A DNA stretch of 64,000 bases from Bugula neritina (taxonomy: Eukaryota > Bryozoa > Gymnolaemata > Cheilostomatida > Bugulidae), in NCBI GenBank assembly GCA_964035545.1, contig OZ037766.1, positions 31,030,273-31,094,272 of the forward strand, given 5' to 3'. Numbering within the stretch: the stretch's first letter is position 1; each line of letters starts with the position of its first letter. Below, piece after piece: positions 1 to 12,787 of the stretch. A program made the translations under genes and the position numbers. The notes under the pieces are model-generated. The model was not told the DNA's origin. It saw only the letters and a program-made list of their open reading frames with translations, and ran no database searches.

Positions 1-251
1 TTACAAGTATTGCTGTCAAATCTGCTTGGCTTTAAAGTGATAAACTGTCAAAGCATTTCTTTACTATCTTAGAATAGAAGAAGTTAATCTATTACTTTTT
101 AAGGAAAAAGTCAACCTTTATACATATTCAAAAAAATCAACTACCTTTGATATCAAGTTTAATAAGTTACAGTTCAATTTTAAAGTTAATTCTAGAATAT
201 GTAATTGTAAATCTAGCAAGCTACTGGCCATCTGCTTATTAGCTAAAAATA
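1..251. other. AT-rich flank, no gene seen
   Basis: AT-rich sequence with no open reading frame or motif that I recognise. It flanks the transposable element that starts at 252. Confidence 0.6.
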
Positions 252-1571
252 GGGGTAACGGGGGCACAACGGGCCGAATTTTGCATTTGTTGCTCTCATT
301 CGTCTGTTTTTCAAGTTACTATTTCAATAATCTCTAGTCTTAATGCTACATCTGTTGTCTATCACAGGTACCAGTTTGTTGTTTCTATCTTTTTCACAAC
401 TTTCAGAATAATGAAATTTTCATGACGAAAAAATTGGCCCATTGTGCCCCGGTACCGGGGTACAATGGGCCACTGGGTGGGGCACAACAAATATATTGAA
501 ATTTTGCGTATTTTGTTATATCTGATCTTTATTTATTTAATAATACAAATAAATAAAGATACACTTTCAGATCTAAAGCAAAATTCATGTTTTAGCTGTA
601 CAGTTTGTGCCACTACGGATAGCAGAGGAAGGCAAAATCAAACGCACGTCATTCGGTTCCGCAGTGCCATTATCATCACTGTTTAAAACTAAAAATGTTT
701 TGTTATTTTTACTTCAGAGCAACGTTTATTAAAAAAAGAACTTTACTAAAATGTATTACAAAATTCTGAGTGAACTTTTTTCAATGAACTGTAGCTAAGG
801 TGCATGCATGGCTGAGGTTTGTGACTGGAGTACGGAAGGGAGAGGGGGGAGCAAATGAGCAAATCACCATTTATTTCAGTCAAATGCATGTATATTCTCT
901 CAATGGTGTAATATATAATAATTATCATGACTATCTACTAGTAGCAACAGCAGAGTGTTTTGTATTATGTATAAAACGGCAAAGCTTTAACCTCACCAGA
1001 TGATTTGTATTAGGGGAGCTTCAACTTGTAGTTTTGTAATCTTACCATGATGTCTTTGATATTTTACAAAAAGGTCAGAAATGGCTATATTTATAGATTT
1101 TAGTAACAGTTCAACCAACTTTTTGGGCAAACAAACTAATAACAGTAATCAGGGTGCAATAATCAGGTGGCCCATTGTGCCCCGGTCAGCGTGGCCCATT
1201 GTGCCCCGTGTGGCCAAATTGAAAATAAATGTGCCTCAAGGAAAATTTATTTCAGTGTTTGCTGTTATACTAGTTAAGCATGGTAGAGACAAGCAATGGC
1301 AACAATATTAGTAAAATCTAGACTTCTTGCCTTTGAGTGTAAAAAGTTATAAGGCTTTAACGACATCCTAAAAAGTTTACAAAAAGTAGGTAAAAACAGT
1401 TTTTCACTCGCCTTTTCAATACGTATGTTCCACAAGTGTTGAAACTACAAAAGCTGAATAATTATGTCAATATCTTTTTATGAAAAAAAAATCACAACTC
1501 TAAGTCAATAAGTTCTCTCACAATTTGGCCGGCTTTTTGTACCCCTATGACCATTGTGCCCCCGTTACCCC
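252..1571. mobile_element. Non-autonomous DNA transposon with 18-bp TIRs and TA target duplication
   Basis: The ends are a perfect 18-bp inverted repeat: GGGGTAACGGGGGCACAA at 252-269 and its reverse complement at 1554-1571. Each end is flanked by TA (250-251 and 1572-1573), as expected for a TA-targeting element such as Tc1/mariner; the family is inferred. The 1.32-kb interior has only short ORFs and no recognisable transposase. The TIR-like motif GGGGCACAAtGGGCC recurs inside: as a palindrome at 436-471 and as two direct copies near 1168-1207. These could be subterminal transposase-binding sites. Confidence 0.75.
436..471. repeat. 36-bp near-perfect palindrome inside the TIR element
   Basis: Two copies of GGCCCATTGTGCCCC face each other across a central GGTACC, with one mismatch between arms. 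The arm sequence matches the subterminal motif of the surrounding transposon. Confidence 0.8.
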
Positions 1572-1828
1572 TACTGGCTTTCATTTAATAGTAAAAATGA
1601 CAACGTTGCGCATTGTTAACTAACCATTGCAGCATTTGTGGTGCTGGAATTCTATATATTTCTGTGGCAATCACTAAAACCAAATCTAACAACTAGAACT
1701 TTGAATCCCATGTATAAACAACATTACATCATGATTCCTTTTATTTAAAGATTTTTTTCCTCTCAAGATATTATAAAGCAATTCCTTTGGTATACCATAT
1801 ACTAGTATAGGCTAAAGTTGAATGTGTT

Positions 1829-4800
1829 TTAAATTAAAGGTGGATTGCTAGAAAAGTTAAACAGTTCAAAATCATTTTTGTATAGAATCTGGAGCTGTGT
1901 TAGCTGTAGTTTTGTTAGCTTTCTATAATAAAAAGAAAGGGGCTTGTGCTTGCCTCCCGTATTGCCCCATGAAGAATCAACTCTCATGTCTAGTAGATGC
2001 AAAGCTGTCTCCATATCTTGACTCATGTGATTAAAGTGTCCTAAAAGGTAGCAGAAATGTTTTATATAAATCTAAATTACTTAAATTTACAAAATTTCAT
2101 AGGTCTGCATATGATACATAAATTTTAATTATTTCTATCGAGAAAATTAACTCATTTAATATTTTTGGCAAAAGATTCGGAAAATTTTCACCTTTTTCAA
2201 CACAATAAAAACATTCAAAACTTTAAATAGCTAAAACAGCATATAATATTATATAAAAAATTTACGACTATTTGATAACAGAATATTTTCTATTAATGAA
2301 CCAAGTTTAATGAAACTTGTAAATCAACTTTGAAAACTGTTTTTTTCATCAAAGCACCATATTACTTGTCACAGACTAAGGTTTATGTTAATTAATCAAA
2401 GTGACTACTTCCCACTCACCAACTATATTAAACTTTATGAGACAAACGTTACAGAGAAGGTGTTGAGGTCTCCAGTGCATGTCCAGAAGTTCACCAGCCT
2501 GTGCAGAATTCAGGCTAACATTACTCTGCGTCTTTGCTTTTTCTAATATACAATCTATAAACTACATAACAGAATATACGTTTTATTACCATAATGTAGT
2601 AAAGCAGTATAATATATATTATACTTTCATCTATAGCTTCAATAATTCTGTTACAACCAAATTGATTAAATTTATATTGTATTCTTTGAAATTTATAGCA
2701 AAATCTGCTTAATTTTCAGCAAATCTTGAAAACTGTAATTTGATGAAATATAACTAGCCTACCTTTTTATTTAATAAGTTTAGTTGCAAGCTACTCATTG
2801 AACTAAGAGAGCATATCCGAACTTACTTGTGGGAATGTGAGTATCGGAGAATCTTTAGTCATCCATGAGCAAGGATTCTTCTGGGTTCTGGTATAAATTC
2901 CATTGTTCCTCAACGCCTTGTCCTTGTATGCAGAAACCAGTCTGTCATACGGATCTCTGAAATATGTTGGAATAAAATACAGTAGTACTAGTAATACTAG
3001 TACTACTAGTATTACTAGTAGTACTAGTATTACTAGTATTACTAATATTACTAGTAGTACTAGTATTACTAGTATTACTAGTATTACTAGTAGTACTAGT
3101 AATAGTGGTAAATGCGGTAGCAGTGGCAGTGATAGTATAGCAGTATCAGATGTGATGCCCAACATTTAACACTTCTTTGAAAAAAAACAGCGAAAGCAGC
3201 TGCATTAAAACTTTTTGTCCACTTCAGCTATACTTCAACAGCTGTTGCCGTGGTGCAGAAATAGTTGCTAAGGAACAGACCTCACAAAGATCATTCTATT
3301 GGCTAGTTGAGCTGTAGAGATGTTGACACTTTCAAACAGTGAATGTGGCGTCATGTTTATCTTTTCCCAAGGCGTCTGCCAGCCAGTTCTGTAACAAGAA
3401 GCGACATGAACACTCTTTCTATTCTATGAGTAGCAAAAATCTTATTTGAATTTAACTCAAATTATGCACACAATGTTGAAGTAAAATGCACACTACGCAT
3501 AAAAGTATTTTTTCCTTTTAAAAACAATGAGTTCTAAACCTGGAGTCATCTTGAAGAATGGCATTTACTGTCGCTTTCTCTTTAGATAACTCTTTAAACA
3601 GCATTGTCCTCCATGAGGTCCACCCGCATTTTGGGACTGGGCAGTACAGCAGTGACTTTTCTTCGTGTCTCAAGTAAGCCATATATTTATAAAGTGGGGT
3701 ATCCCTGGTTCTTCTTGGTATATGTGACCTACATACAGAGACCTATATAGCATTGAGTCATGCCGCAGCAACAGTATGCAACTGTAACTTGTGCTGATGT
3801 AAGATGAAGAAAACAAAACAAAACTTGTTTACTTTAATGAGTTTAACTACTTAAAATTGTAGTCTTTACAAGCCATTTCCTCACATGCGCAGTAAATTTA
3901 TTTTCAACTTGGCATATGAAAACATGAGCTAATTTGTCAAAATCACTTTTATAATATCTTCAATCTCCATGCAACTTTTGATGTCAAGGCTAAACAATTC
4001 TAAACTCCTGTATAACATGTATAGGCACTAAACTAAAACTGGGACGGCCAGGTTATAGTTCAATGCAAGTAGCTGCAGTTATGTTCATCTTAGATAACAT
4101 TGTAGTTCATCCATTAGCAAATTTTGATAACTGTTGTTCTGACACCTATATGTTTGGATTAAATAATAATGTATCACATAATAGTTATTATTATTAGAAG
4201 ACATTTCAGGAAAAGGAAGTAAAACCTTAATAGTGTAAATAGAAATGCACTGCTTCAATTAATTAAAAGTACTTAAGTGAAATTGCACCATTGTAATACA
4301 AAAGTAAGGCAATTCCTGAAACCTCTTGTACTAATAATATTAAGATATGTTTGGCAATACCTCATGGATCACAAAATTTTATTGGTAACACCTGTGTTAC
4401 CTGACAACACTCACCCTAGTTCTGGATGTCTATTGCAGACGTGTGTTATTCTCAAAGATCTCTTCAGAAGAGCTTCTGAGGCGTCATAAGAGAGGTCATA
4501 AGAAAGGTCTTTTTGACTATTACTTATATATCTCAAGGATTTCCAAAACCTCTAAAGTAATATTTACATGAACAACAGTGTAAAAGCTCACTAAAGTTTT
4601 ACAAATGCCACCTGGTAGATCTAATAAACTAATTATGTCCTTGGTGCTCATAACTTATCTAGAAATCATAAGTTTTGTCTGCTTTAGTATTTATATATTA
4701 TATATTCGCAAATAAAATGACATTGCAGTAGCTATTATATAAATGCAAAATTATATTTTCAAATGAAATAACTATTGCCTGTATAGCTAAGCAATTGTAG

Positions 4801-5158
4801 CTTTTACTCTGCTACAAAGATTAATAACCCCTCCCCCAACCTCACCTGGCTTTTCAAAAGCTGCTAGGTTATAATTACAGTGTTGTTGGAAATTTTCATT
4901 GATGTCAAATGTAAATAATAAACACTATTAATTAATCATTAGTTGAAAGAGAATGTTGATATGCTAGTAGATTATTTGCCATCAAGATATCACTATAAAA
5001 TTGAAATGTCTTAAGACTCTGTGAATCCAGCACAATGATCTCTATATACGTACCTGAGAAGTTTTGTTGACTAGAGTTATAGATCTCATTGAAAAGAAGA
5101 CATAAATGCTAACGGTAAGAATTAATGATGCTAGAACACATTTGTCCAAAGGCTTCAT
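1829..5158 (-). CDS. Carbohydrate sulfotransferase, CHST8-14 (HNK-1ST) type
   Basis: Predicted Golgi type II enzyme that transfers sulfate from PAPS to a glycan. Exons on the minus strand: 5158-about 5050, 4475-4415, 3728-3540, 3388-3281, 2956-2827, 2498-2420, 2040-1829; about 295 residues. Exon 1 encodes a short cytosolic start (MKPLDK), then a hydrophobic anchor. The 5'-phosphosulfate loop is CPVPKCGWTSW (exon 3). The 3'-phosphate motif FVRDPYDRLVSAYKDK is split by an intron. MHWRPQHLLCNVC and the C-terminal YKNDFELFNF are family signatures. All junction phases agree except exon 1 to exon 2: the good donor at 5053 breaks frame, and a GTATAT donor at 5049 restores it, so a small exon may be missed. 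The acceptor substrate cannot be told. Family confidence is high; the N-terminus is less certain. Confidence 0.88.
2980..3105. repeat. ACTAGT-rich microsatellite in a sulfotransferase intron
   Basis: A run of interspersed AGT, ACT and ATT triplets. It lies in the intron just upstream of the acceptor of the RDPYDRLVSAY exon. The open frames it makes on both strands are artefacts of the triplet repeat. Confidence 0.85.
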
Positions 5159-6471
5159 TTTCCTTTCTGTGTAGTAAGATTTGTCTTCTCTTTTACTTGT
5201 TTGAAGCCTAAAACTATAAAATATTAAATAATAGCTTTCATAAAATATTAGGGCCGTGTCAAGTCTAATTATAGTTACTATTAAATATGCTTCAGTGGTA
5301 TCCAATGAAGCCAAAGAATAATACGAATAATTCAACATTTAATGCCTTAATATAATATAAGAGTGGAACTAAAATAAATTATTTGCAATTTATTATAGAT
5401 AAGAGATAATAATATTTAAGAGTTATCAAAATGAAACTGATCAGTGTGACTCATACCTTAGCGTTGGCAGCTTAAGTCAGCCCCATATCTCAGCAGCATG
5501 TTGATTAATACACATAGTCAAGTTTTCTTTAACTCTAGAAATGTCAAATTGTGACATTGCTCGCTACAACTAAAATAGCTATGCGGTTTTATTGCAACTC
5601 AAGATACAATTCAGTGACATTAATACAATTATGCTGTGCATCCTTTTTCACACATGCGGTTATTGTTTTATTATATAGTTGTTACTTTGAAAGATAACTG
5701 AAGAGTCATTATCAGTTGTTGAAGTTTTATGACTTGCATAAGTAAATACTGCATCATTCCTACAGTAGTTCAAAAAGTTTAAATTATGTTCTAGTTTTAT
5801 GGCTAATTTAAGTAAGCTGTGACTGAAGTTGCCAACTGCATTGTAAAGCACAATACTGCGCCGAAACAATTGAATAAGTTATAATAGTTGTTTTCTTGTT
5901 GCAATGTAAATTGTTTTCTTCGCACAATAAGAAGAGTTCTCAGTTAGACATGAACTTTATTAAAGTTACAGGCGAAGTTCATGTTTTTATACCAGCAACA
6001 ATACATTATATTTCATTGGCTTAGAAATAATATAATATACAATTTGAAGTTGTTTTATCAATACACAATATTTTCTGCTTTACTACTACAGTGCACAAAG
6101 AAAAAAAAGTCATTACGATTTGCTGCCTATAACCTCCAGTTTTAAAAGGCAGTACTGTTTATCATTTCACTTCCAAAAATTATAAGCGAATATATCTAGA
6201 TAAATCACATGATAAATCGGCTACAAAAATAACTCGGTGAAACGAAAAAATGAAGTGCGAAAATAATTTTTTTCAAGAATGATTGTAGGTTGGAACAATT
6301 TATGCAAAGAAATAAAAGTTAAACTATAAACTAGAAAGCATTCACAGCGAATTGCAGGATCAAGTCACACATGATCTCCAATGTGACCAATCGTGATAGA
6401 GTTAACAGAGATTCACTGTGACATGTTCCACTTGTTGACACGTGCCACAAGTGCTTGAAAGGTGGCTGCAT
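5159..6471. other. Intergenic, between sulfotransferase 5' end and P450 3' end
   Basis: No coding signal found. It should hold the promoter and 5' UTR of the minus-strand sulfotransferase and the 3' UTR of the P450. No TATA box or other element is clear enough to call. Confidence 0.5.
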
Positions 6472-9400
6472 CTATCTTCTGTATAGTTTGATATCCAACT
6501 GCTTGTCAGGAGTGTAGAACACTTTCAGTATTCTGTCCAATTCTAGGGTTGAATCGACCAGCTCTATGCGGAATTGTCTAACCATCTGCGAATGTTCAAG
6601 AATATCGACATGAAGGCATCATGGTAATAAAATAGTATGCATGCATAGATAAGTTAACAATATTTATTATTATAGTAAAGAATTAGTAAATGTTAAAAAT
6701 TCTAAGTTACTGAAATTTCAAGTTTACATTATCTTTTTTGAAATAGTTAGTTTAAAGGAACTTGCAGTAGAACTGCTTCACTCAATCAACTTGAGTAGGT
6801 TACAGCCACACACTTACATGTATCTACTTTTAGCTTTTACATTTTCATTGTAATTCTATGTTTCATGGTAAAACAACTCCAAAGCTAAACTAAAAAACGT
6901 GGAAATTTACTTAAATGCTCTATTTTTTTCCTAGTTTAAATTTTAAAACTGAGATGAGAAATTAAAGTTATTTTTAATTGGATATTTCTGTCAAACTTTG
7001 CCATATGTCTAAATTATTTAATACACAATTTCTTATTTTTGATTGCATAAACGTCGAACTATGAAAAGGTGAACTATATTGAAATGCCACAAGTCTTTTG
7101 TGGTCACAAGTGACGAGTACATACCGTCATGGCTGCCATCATAAGTTCCTGTTCGGCAAATCGTCTGCCGATGCACATTCTAGCCCCGTGTCCAAAGGGT
7201 ATAAATGAGAAGGGGACGATACGGGACCTCGCCTCCCCCAACCACCGCTCAGGAATGTATTCCATTGGTCTGTGGAAATACTCTTCTAGATGGCAGATTA
7301 CATCACTTCCTGTATTGACTATAAACTACAATGTAGGATAGGAGCTCTCAACGTTCATACTCACTTATACTACAGGACAAGACAACACTGACCACTATGA
7401 CAAGAAAAGATAACTCTAAAAATCATTAACGGAGACCATTGCATGCATGATACACTCTCAAGTAATACCCATTTTGCTGAAAAGGCAATGGAACAATTAA
7501 CAAAAGATAAACAATAAAATTGGTAATATTATTCAGGCTGTTGAAATACCATACATTTCTTCATAATGCTTTCTTATTTTATATGAACATTCAACCTCTT
7601 CACAACTTAGATTATGCCCTGGAATTATGATTGCTTCGGCTGCATTTCAAATTTTTAGATTGCTATAAAAATTAAGATGAACTTTACGCAGTCAGAAACA
7701 AACTTTCATGATATAAGAATGGGTGGATGTGCTATCTTAGGTCAAAATACTTCCCTATTTTCACTTTTCTGTGTTTCGCAATATATAACCTTTACACTAT
7801 TAATTTTCTAATGTAACAGATGGGTAATCTATATATTCTAGTTCGAACCTTTTGCTGGAACAATAGAACATTCTAGTACACTAGATAACACTAGAGAGGG
7901 GGGTCTACACAATGTCAATTACACTCACCCCTTGTGGTACAGTGTAACCACTTAGTCTTACATCAGTTGTAGTTATTCTTACAGTACCAGTTACAGGAGG
8001 GGACAATCTACAGTAAATTTCAGTGTATAATTTGCAATTGGAAGCTGCCCAATATATTTCATAGAAGTCTAGTGAGCATAGATTTAATGTAATTAATAAT
8101 CAAGAAATGAAGCAGAGATTGAGAAAAAACTGAAATTGATATTTTAATTCTCTAGTTAAAATCAATATTTATTTACTTTTCATTAACATCTAAAAACCTG
8201 GCATAGAATTGGTGAAGTATTGTACTTACAAGTTAGCAAGCTAGTAAATTGATCTTTTAGCCAAATTTAGAGCTTTATTTATACGTATATGAACCACTAT
8301 TTTTAAAAATGTAGTGCATGTTCTCTTACAAAAAATGCTAGATAATAAAATTAGAAAAAATTTAATGAAGACCCATCTATAGAAACCTTAGCAAAGGGCA
8401 TAAATATGGCATCCACTGTTTTATTACACATATCAATAGTTAATATCTCACTTTGTGAATTTTTATAGGAAATAAATGGTAGTATTTTAGTTTAAAAGAA
8501 GAGCTATTATGCTAGTATGCATGGTTTTCATAAATCAAAAATTTTGATTTCACTAGTAGCCTGTAGACAACTCCAATAGTAGTCTGCAGATGATGTAATA
8601 TTATGTGTCACATAGTGCATGCCATACTCACCTCAGTGACTCCTTGACACATGCCTTCAGGTAGGGCAAGTTAGAGAGAGCACTTGCTGGCACCTGTCCA
8701 TCATCTGGCATGTGACACATAATTTCCTTATATAGGGTTTGTTGAACTCTGGGATTTCTAGCCAAGTGGTACACAAGAAAGGAAAGTGCATTTCCTGTCT
8801 ATACAATAGTAAGTCACATAAAACCGCTTCAGATGTGTGATATTGTGATATTAAAAACTTCAATTTGACTACGGTGAAGTTGTAAAACATGTTATTTATA
8901 GAAAATTCAAACTTTTCTAAATGATGGAATTGGGCTGTAAATACTTCTAAATTAAGATATAAATTCCACCTCAAAGGTGACTCACCGATTCAACGCCAGC
9001 TATAAACAACTCTTCAGCAAATAGTTTAGCTTCTTTAAAACTCAAATCATCTTTAGTCATGAGCTCCGAAAAGAAACAGTGTGGTTTATTCTTTATAGAT
9101 GCGCCTGTAAGAAAATAACAGTAGTTGCGCTCTCTTGTAAATCAAATAAAAATAGAGGATAACTCTCAAAATAAACAGATAAAACAGATAAAATATTTGC
9201 AGGGGAATTATTTTAATACATTAGAAATCAAAACCAAGACAGTAATGATAACAATTTTTATAAAACAAACTCAAAGCTGTAATGCTTATGAAAAAGCTTC
9301 CAAAACTAATTTCATAGTCACAAATAATAATTTAATTCCATTGCAATACCAAACTGTAAAATCAATTAACAGCTCACCAGCCTACTGAATAAGTTAAACC

Positions 9401-12400
9401 ACCAAACTAATGAACTATACTTGAACTTAGCATAAAAATCATTCTTGTTTACAATAATTTTAGGAATGGGGAAAAGTAGCAAACAAAGCGGCCACGGTTA
9501 GAAACTGAAAATTGTCTTTTGCACCGTCCAATTAGTTTGTAGAAAGTACGTCTGCAACAGCTATGATTCAACTTGAATTAGGTCAACAAATTCAAATGGG
9601 TAACCTATAATTTGAAGAAAACAGATATACCATCACTTGATTACACACTTATAATTGTTATCAAATCATCTCACAATAACTTACCAATAAGTGATACTTA
9701 AGCTAAATTGGAGTCTAGCCACAAATAGCTTATCAGAGATCAAAATAATAGTGAGTCCAATTTATAAAATACAACTAATTTAGAAGTGAAGACTTTGGTA
9801 CACCAAGCAAACGGTACACCTGACAGCAATATGGCGATGTAAAGTCAAACTCTGGTCAACTCAACATACCTATCTTACTGCCCTCCTTCCCACTAAGTTC
9901 AGAGTCTGGATACCCATAGCCCGAGATTAACTCTTCCATTAACCTGAATAAGTAACACCAGGCACTCTGTATACAGCATAACAACATTTTGGTTAAAATC
10001 AGTAGACCTCAGGCTTTTTAGTAATAAATGAATATTGCCAAGTTTCAGAAGATATGTAATTCATTTTATAGTGTTGTTTACTTGTCAGTCATTTATAACA
10101 TTGATTCAAGTTTTTAAATTTATATTTCTGTGTAATTAGTATAATGCTATATATTAATACTAAATCATCCATAGCTAAAGCTTCTGTTAAAAAGTTTAGA
10201 CACAGGACTCTGCACATTTAGGTCTAGGTAATACTGATCTATTTTTAGTTCTCTATATAAGTTACGATATAATATAATAGTTATAGAAGGATAACTTAAG
10301 AGCAACAAGACTAAATTACCAGATCATATCTCACACTATCGACTAACTTGAAGCTCTCTCGATGCTGGTATAACCAATCTTTGTATAGCCTTGTTTCCCA
10401 CAAAGCGCTCCACGGAGCCATGGCAAAGCCCCGAGTTGTGAGTGTAAACAGCTTGTCCATAGTGCTACACAGCCTGTTTCCTAGTGAATTAGGATCCTCT
10501 GTAAAGCTGTTCATTTCAGCTCCAATCAATATTTTACCTACAGCTGTACATATACATTAATATATTTACCTACGGCTTCACATATGCATCAATATGTAGT
10601 TAGCTACGGGCTGACATTATTTACATTAATATGACTACAAGCTTTAAGCAATCAACATATTTTTTAAGATTATTTTTGAAACAACATACGACTCTGAAAT
10701 TTCCTCCACGCTATTTTATGGTTATTGTAGAATATTGAAAGTTACAAGTTGTAAGCACCACCTACATTCAGCAGCAAACCGACACGCCCACAACCTGAAG
10801 TCAGTAATAACTATCTCATTAGAGTCCCTTCCCTTTTCATTGGACGTTGGATGAGTTGCTTTGTGATTGGATAATGCTGAGAGGAAGCTATTGCAGACGT
10901 CCAACTGCTGAGAATAAAACTGAGTTGCAGCCGACGGCACAAGGAATATCTTCTGCATTTTAGATCTAATCTCCGCCCATTCACTTCCATTGCTGCAAAT
11001 AGCCAGACGACACTGAATATACCCACTTATGCATACACACATATAGCATAGAATTATAGGAGTAAATTACACACTATAACATTATCATTAAATTGTTGAG
11101 TAAATAGTAAAGAGCTAGTACAAGGTTCAACCTCTAGTGTTTAACCCACAGTAGCCATGGTTACGGACCAACTTAAGGATATATTAGTATTTACTGCAAG
11201 ACGTGGTGAAAGCTTACAGGTGGCTGATGCTTGGCTCCAGATGTCCTCGTTTTATAGCCAGATCAAGAAGTGGGAGGACTGGTCTTAACGGCCACCGGCT
11301 GTCGGCTCTCAGCAAAGTACCAACATCTTCAGCAGAGTATATCTACAGCAGAGTATATCTACAGCAGAGTATACCTTCAGCAGAGTATATCTACAGCAGA
11401 GTATATCTACAGCAGAGTATATCTACAGCAGAGTATATCTACAGCAGAGTATACCTTCAGCAGAGTATATCTACAGCAGAGTATATCTATAGCAGAGTAT
11501 ATCTACAGCAGGGAATATCTACAGCAAGAAGAAATCAATAGTAACAAGAAATAATTTATTTTATTTTATAAATATACAATATAGACAATCTGCTAGATGG
11601 TTCTTTGAGACTTTCTGAACCCAAATAAACAGTGACTGTTTAATTATAAAGTAGAACGATCATTTTAGAGCCAACATAGATCAAGCTATATAATATTATA
11701 CAATGAATGTCATGTTATTGTCATTTTCTATTTGTAATGAGGTAACTAATAAAACAAACTATGCTTACTTCAACTAGATTTCCTGATGGATAACGAATAA
11801 CAGGCCCCATCTGGCGGCAGAGCTTCAGTTTCAAACAGTGAATTTTCTCAGGAGGGATAGACCCTGTAACAGAAATGAACATCCTGACTGTCTGTCTAGT
11901 ACATTACAGAAGGTGTTGAGTCTTCTATTTCATGATACAGTGATGTAAAGTTATGTTCATGCTTAGCAATAAATTTTACATCAGGCGAGTGTGTGGAGAA
12001 GCAGTTGAGTCAGGTTTATTGGAAAAATTAACATTGCAAACATATTATTATTCAATATAGGCCTACTGGTTTTATTTTCAGAAATTTCATTTCTTTAACT
12101 AACGAAAGAATTTACACTCTAGCCTGAGAAAAACTCTTCTATTTCAGTAAAAACACTACAGGGCAATGCAAAAAACTGCCAACAATTTCTGTCAAAAAAG
12201 TACTTAGCCTTAAAACTGCCACGATGAAGTATATTGCTGCAGTTTAACTATGATTGGCTGACATAATTACCAACTTAAAAAATATGAAGTAGATGGCAGC
12301 ATCGAACTCTTTAGACCGAGTTTCTCAGTATGACAGATTATGAATTAAGTTTTAAGGCTATATTAATAGTTGGTTTCCAACAGATGACTCCCAATTAGAC

Positions 12401-12787
12401 CAAAAAGCCCAAGTCACAGGTAGGTAATTTTACTCAACAGTTTCCAGTGTGTTATACCAGAGATACAAACTGATGGTGAAACACTGCCACCCTGTAGTGG
12501 CAAGAGCCAAATGACCTTGAACTTTGTACGCCTAAATTTTATTATCAAGTGTAGATTTTCACAGCTTATGGACCCAGAGTCAAATGTGGAACTTTTGTTT
12601 CAGCAGCCAAACAGATTTGAAATTATAATAAAAATAATAGATAAGGTCAAACTAATGGACGGCACAAGTGAAGGTTTTTACCAATAACAAAATATTGTAT
12701 AAGTAATGGTATCTTACCCAGAGGCTTCAGGTTTCTCATTAGAGTCCATCTTGAGAGTTGAGGAATAGAGGTGACACATTTAGTCAT
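6472..12787 (-). CDS. Mitochondrial-clan cytochrome P450
   Basis: Haem-thiolate monooxygenase. Exons: 12787-12718, 11863-11769, 11342-11218, 10992-10766, 10543-10320, 9966-9870, 9104-8986, 8798-8632, 8007-7929, 7325-7125, 6585-6472. All junctions are in phase and give a complete 505-residue protein, normal for the family. Landmarks in order: a basic N-terminus lacking acidic residues (MTKCVTSIPQLSRWTLMR), suggesting a mitochondrial presequence rather than an ER anchor; NGSEWAEIRSKMQK (C-helix); AGVESTGN (I-helix); KACVKESLR (K-helix ExxR, with the two lysines that bind adrenodoxin in mitochondrial P450s); PERW; and the haem-binding FGHGARMCIGRR. The I-helix is AGVES where AGxDT is usual, a conservative change. 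The substrate is unknown; steroid or xenobiotic oxidation is typical of the clan. The exon 3 acceptor lies in a minisatellite. Confidence 0.93.
11331..11522. repeat. 16-bp minisatellite, about 12 units, spanning a P450 splice acceptor
   Basis: The unit on the plus strand is AGCAGAGTATATCTAC, with variants CCTTC and TCTAT. On the gene strand it reads as a TAG followed by ATATACTCTG. That is the 3' splice site and first bases of P450 exon 3 (starting at 11342), repeated into the intron. The long open frames across it are repeat artefacts. Confidence 0.9.

Noticed and set aside
4277-4489. 70-residue plus-strand ORF
   Set aside because: Antisense of sulfotransferase exon 2 (EALLKRSLRITHVCNRHPEL on the minus strand).
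11203-11554. Plus-strand ORFs with YIYSRVYLQQ repeats
   Set aside because: Produced by the 16-bp minisatellite plus the antisense of P450 exon 3.
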